Below, in pieces: positions 62,988-64,000 of a stretch of 64,000 bases of DNA; the stretch's first letter is position 1; the number at the start of each line of letters is the position of its first letter. The translations under genes were made by a program, and so were the position numbers. The DNA is taken from NCBI RefSeq assembly GCF_000425405.1, contig NZ_KE384365.1, positions 235,373 to 299,372 on the forward strand. Direction: 5' to 3'. The DNA is from Ferrimonas kyonanensis DSM 18153. Its GTDB lineage: Bacteria; Pseudomonadota; Gammaproteobacteria; Enterobacterales; Shewanellaceae. The notes under the pieces are model-generated. The model worked only from the letters and a program-made list of their open reading frames with translations, was not told where the DNA came from and searched no databases.

Positions 62988-63836
62988 ATGAATCGCCACT
63001 CTCTGGCTTTGGCTGTCAGCCTGAGCCTGACGTTCAGTCACTACCCCTTCACCGCCACCGCCCAGGCCCCGACACTGATGCTGGCTTCTGACTACCCACA
63101 GTCCCTGGACTTAAGTCAGTACCTGGTCAGCGAAAAGCTCGATGGCATTCGAGCCTATTGGGATGGCAGCACCCTATGGAGTCGCAGCGGAGAACGCATC
63201 CACGCCCCAAGCTGGTTTACCGCCCCGCTGCCGGCCATCGAACTGGAAGGCGAACTGTGGATGGGCCGGGGTCGCTTTCAGACCCTGATGTCCATCGTGC
63301 GCGACCAGCAACCCGACGAAAAACAGTGGCGTCAGGTGGGGTTGTACCTGTTTGATCTGCCCATGGGCACCGAACCGTTTCAACTGCGCTATCAACGGCT
63401 TCAAGCCATTGCTCGAGGCATCGACCGTTCCTTCATTGAGGTTGTTGAGCAGCGACCGATCAGCAGCCCCGAAGCATTACAGCAACAACTGCAACTGGTA
63501 ACCGAGTTAGGGGGCGAGGGACTGATGCTGCACCACAAAGACAACCTGTACCTGCCCGGCCGTTCCAGCCAACTGCTGAAATACAAGAGCTATCAGGATG
63601 CCGAGGCGGTAGTGGTGGCCCACCAGGAAGGCAAAGGCAAATACCAAGGCATGCTGGGCGCGGTAGAGGTAGAAACCCAGGATGGACGCCGCTTTCGCAT
63701 CGGCAGTGGTTTCAGCGATGCCGAACGCCAGAACCCTCCCGCCATCGGCACCGTCATCACCTACCGCTACAACGGCACCACCGACGCCGGCCTGCCCCGC
63801 TTCGCCCGTTACCTAAGGCCCCACCCGATGCTTTAA
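62988..63836 (+). CDS. periplasmic ATP-dependent DNA ligase (LigE/Lig B type)
   Basis: A 282-residue minimal DNA ligase with a signal peptide (about 1-26, AQA before PTLMLA). The adenylation motif EKLDGIRAYW has the nucleophilic Lys50; motif III is ELEGELWMGR, motif IV GGEGLMLH and motif V LLKYKSY. A short OB-fold completes it. There is no N-terminal DNA-binding or BRCT domain. Periplasmic Lig E enzymes of proteobacteria are thought to act on incoming or extracellular DNA. AAGGAGG lies before the ATG. Confidence 0.93.
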   Translation: MNRHSLALAVSLSLTFSHYPFTATAQAPTLMLASDYPQSLDLSQYLVSEKLDGIRAYWDGSTLWSRSGERIHAPSWFTAPLPAIELEGELWMGRGRFQTLMSIVRDQQPDEKQWRQVGLYLFDLPMGTEPFQLRYQRLQAIARGIDRSFIEVVEQRPISSPEALQQQLQLVTELGGEGLMLHHKDNLYLPGRSSQLLKYKSYQDAEAVVVAHQEGKGKYQGMLGAVEVETQDGRRFRIGSGFSDAERQNPPAIGTVITYRYNGTTDAGLPRFARYLRPHPML

Positions 63837-63857
63837 CAGCTTTTGGGCACGCAGCAG

Positions 63858-64000
63858 AACCAAAGACACTGGCCCCTCGCATTCGCAAGGGCGACACGTT
63901 TTGGGGGTTGTGGAACACTTGCTGCCGAGCCCGCCTCAACGTTCGGAGCTAACCGCTACAACCCACCTTCAAATAACCTCCGTCGTGCCCGCGCACGCGG
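63858..64000. repeat. dispersed copy of the repeat modules (cut by window edge)
   Basis: Module B (GACACTGGCCCCTCGC-AT-TCGCAAGGGCGAC) is at 63865-63896 and module A (CCGTCGTGCCCGCGCACGCGG) at 63980-64000. The 80 bp between them differ from the linker in the array, so the modules move or spread separately. Confidence 0.88.

Overview
The window looks like chromosome of a marine or sediment gammaproteobacterium of the Alteromonadales type, most likely a Ferrimonas- or Shewanella-like genome. This is inference from gene content and protein style (LptFG, PepA-HolC-ValS order, GltS, a nickel ECF transporter of the NikKMLQO type, a DsbL/DsbI/AssT cluster, many sensory genes) and not from a database search. 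Most of the window is GC-rich with tightly packed genes. The stretch from about 35.1 to 52.5 kb is clearly more AT-rich and has different codon use.

Layout. 0-5.6 kb: a TetR regulator, two secreted spondin_N proteins followed by their likely response regulator and histidine kinase, and a small nuclease-like lipoprotein. 5.7-8.3 kb: an HlyD-type fusion protein, a DUF2955 membrane protein and a MarR regulator, with two matching operator-like sequences in front. 8.3-12.6 kb: a NifX-like protein with a DUF134 regulator (two palindromes sit over its start), then the nickel transporter operon nikKMLQO. 12.9-25 kb: housekeeping genes (gltS, tRNA-Leu, a chemoreceptor, RDD and GlsB membrane proteins, lptFG, pepA, holC, valS) with good terminators.

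25.0-31.1 kb: a 1.4-kb array of seven diverged units of about 184 bp made of two small hairpin modules, lying directly upstream of a chromosomal parM with a possible parR partner, then two related diguanylate cyclases. 31-35 kb: nucleoside hydrolase, MFS exporter, two universal stress proteins and tRNA-Ile2(CAU). 35.1-52.5 kb: a phosphorothioation defence island. dndBCDE run rightward and dptFGH run leftward towards them. Between the two convergent operons lie three very AT-rich genes: a membrane-anchored methyltransferase joined to dndE by a 4-bp overlap, and a ParB-like protein coupled to a nuclease-like protein downstream of dptH. This cargo is the best candidate in the window for something undescribed. 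No dndA and no integrase are visible.

52.5-60.3 kb: a host-like methyltransferase, a cold-shock protein, a 50-residue arginine-rich small protein, and a cluster dsbL-dsbI-assT-two Tsx/OmpK-like porins-lysR for periplasmic aryl sulfotransfer. 60.5-64 kb: a secreted protein ending in a cysteine-rich domain, a signal-bearing DJ-1/PfpI protein and a periplasmic ATP-dependent DNA ligase (LigE type), ending in another copy of the dispersed repeat modules.
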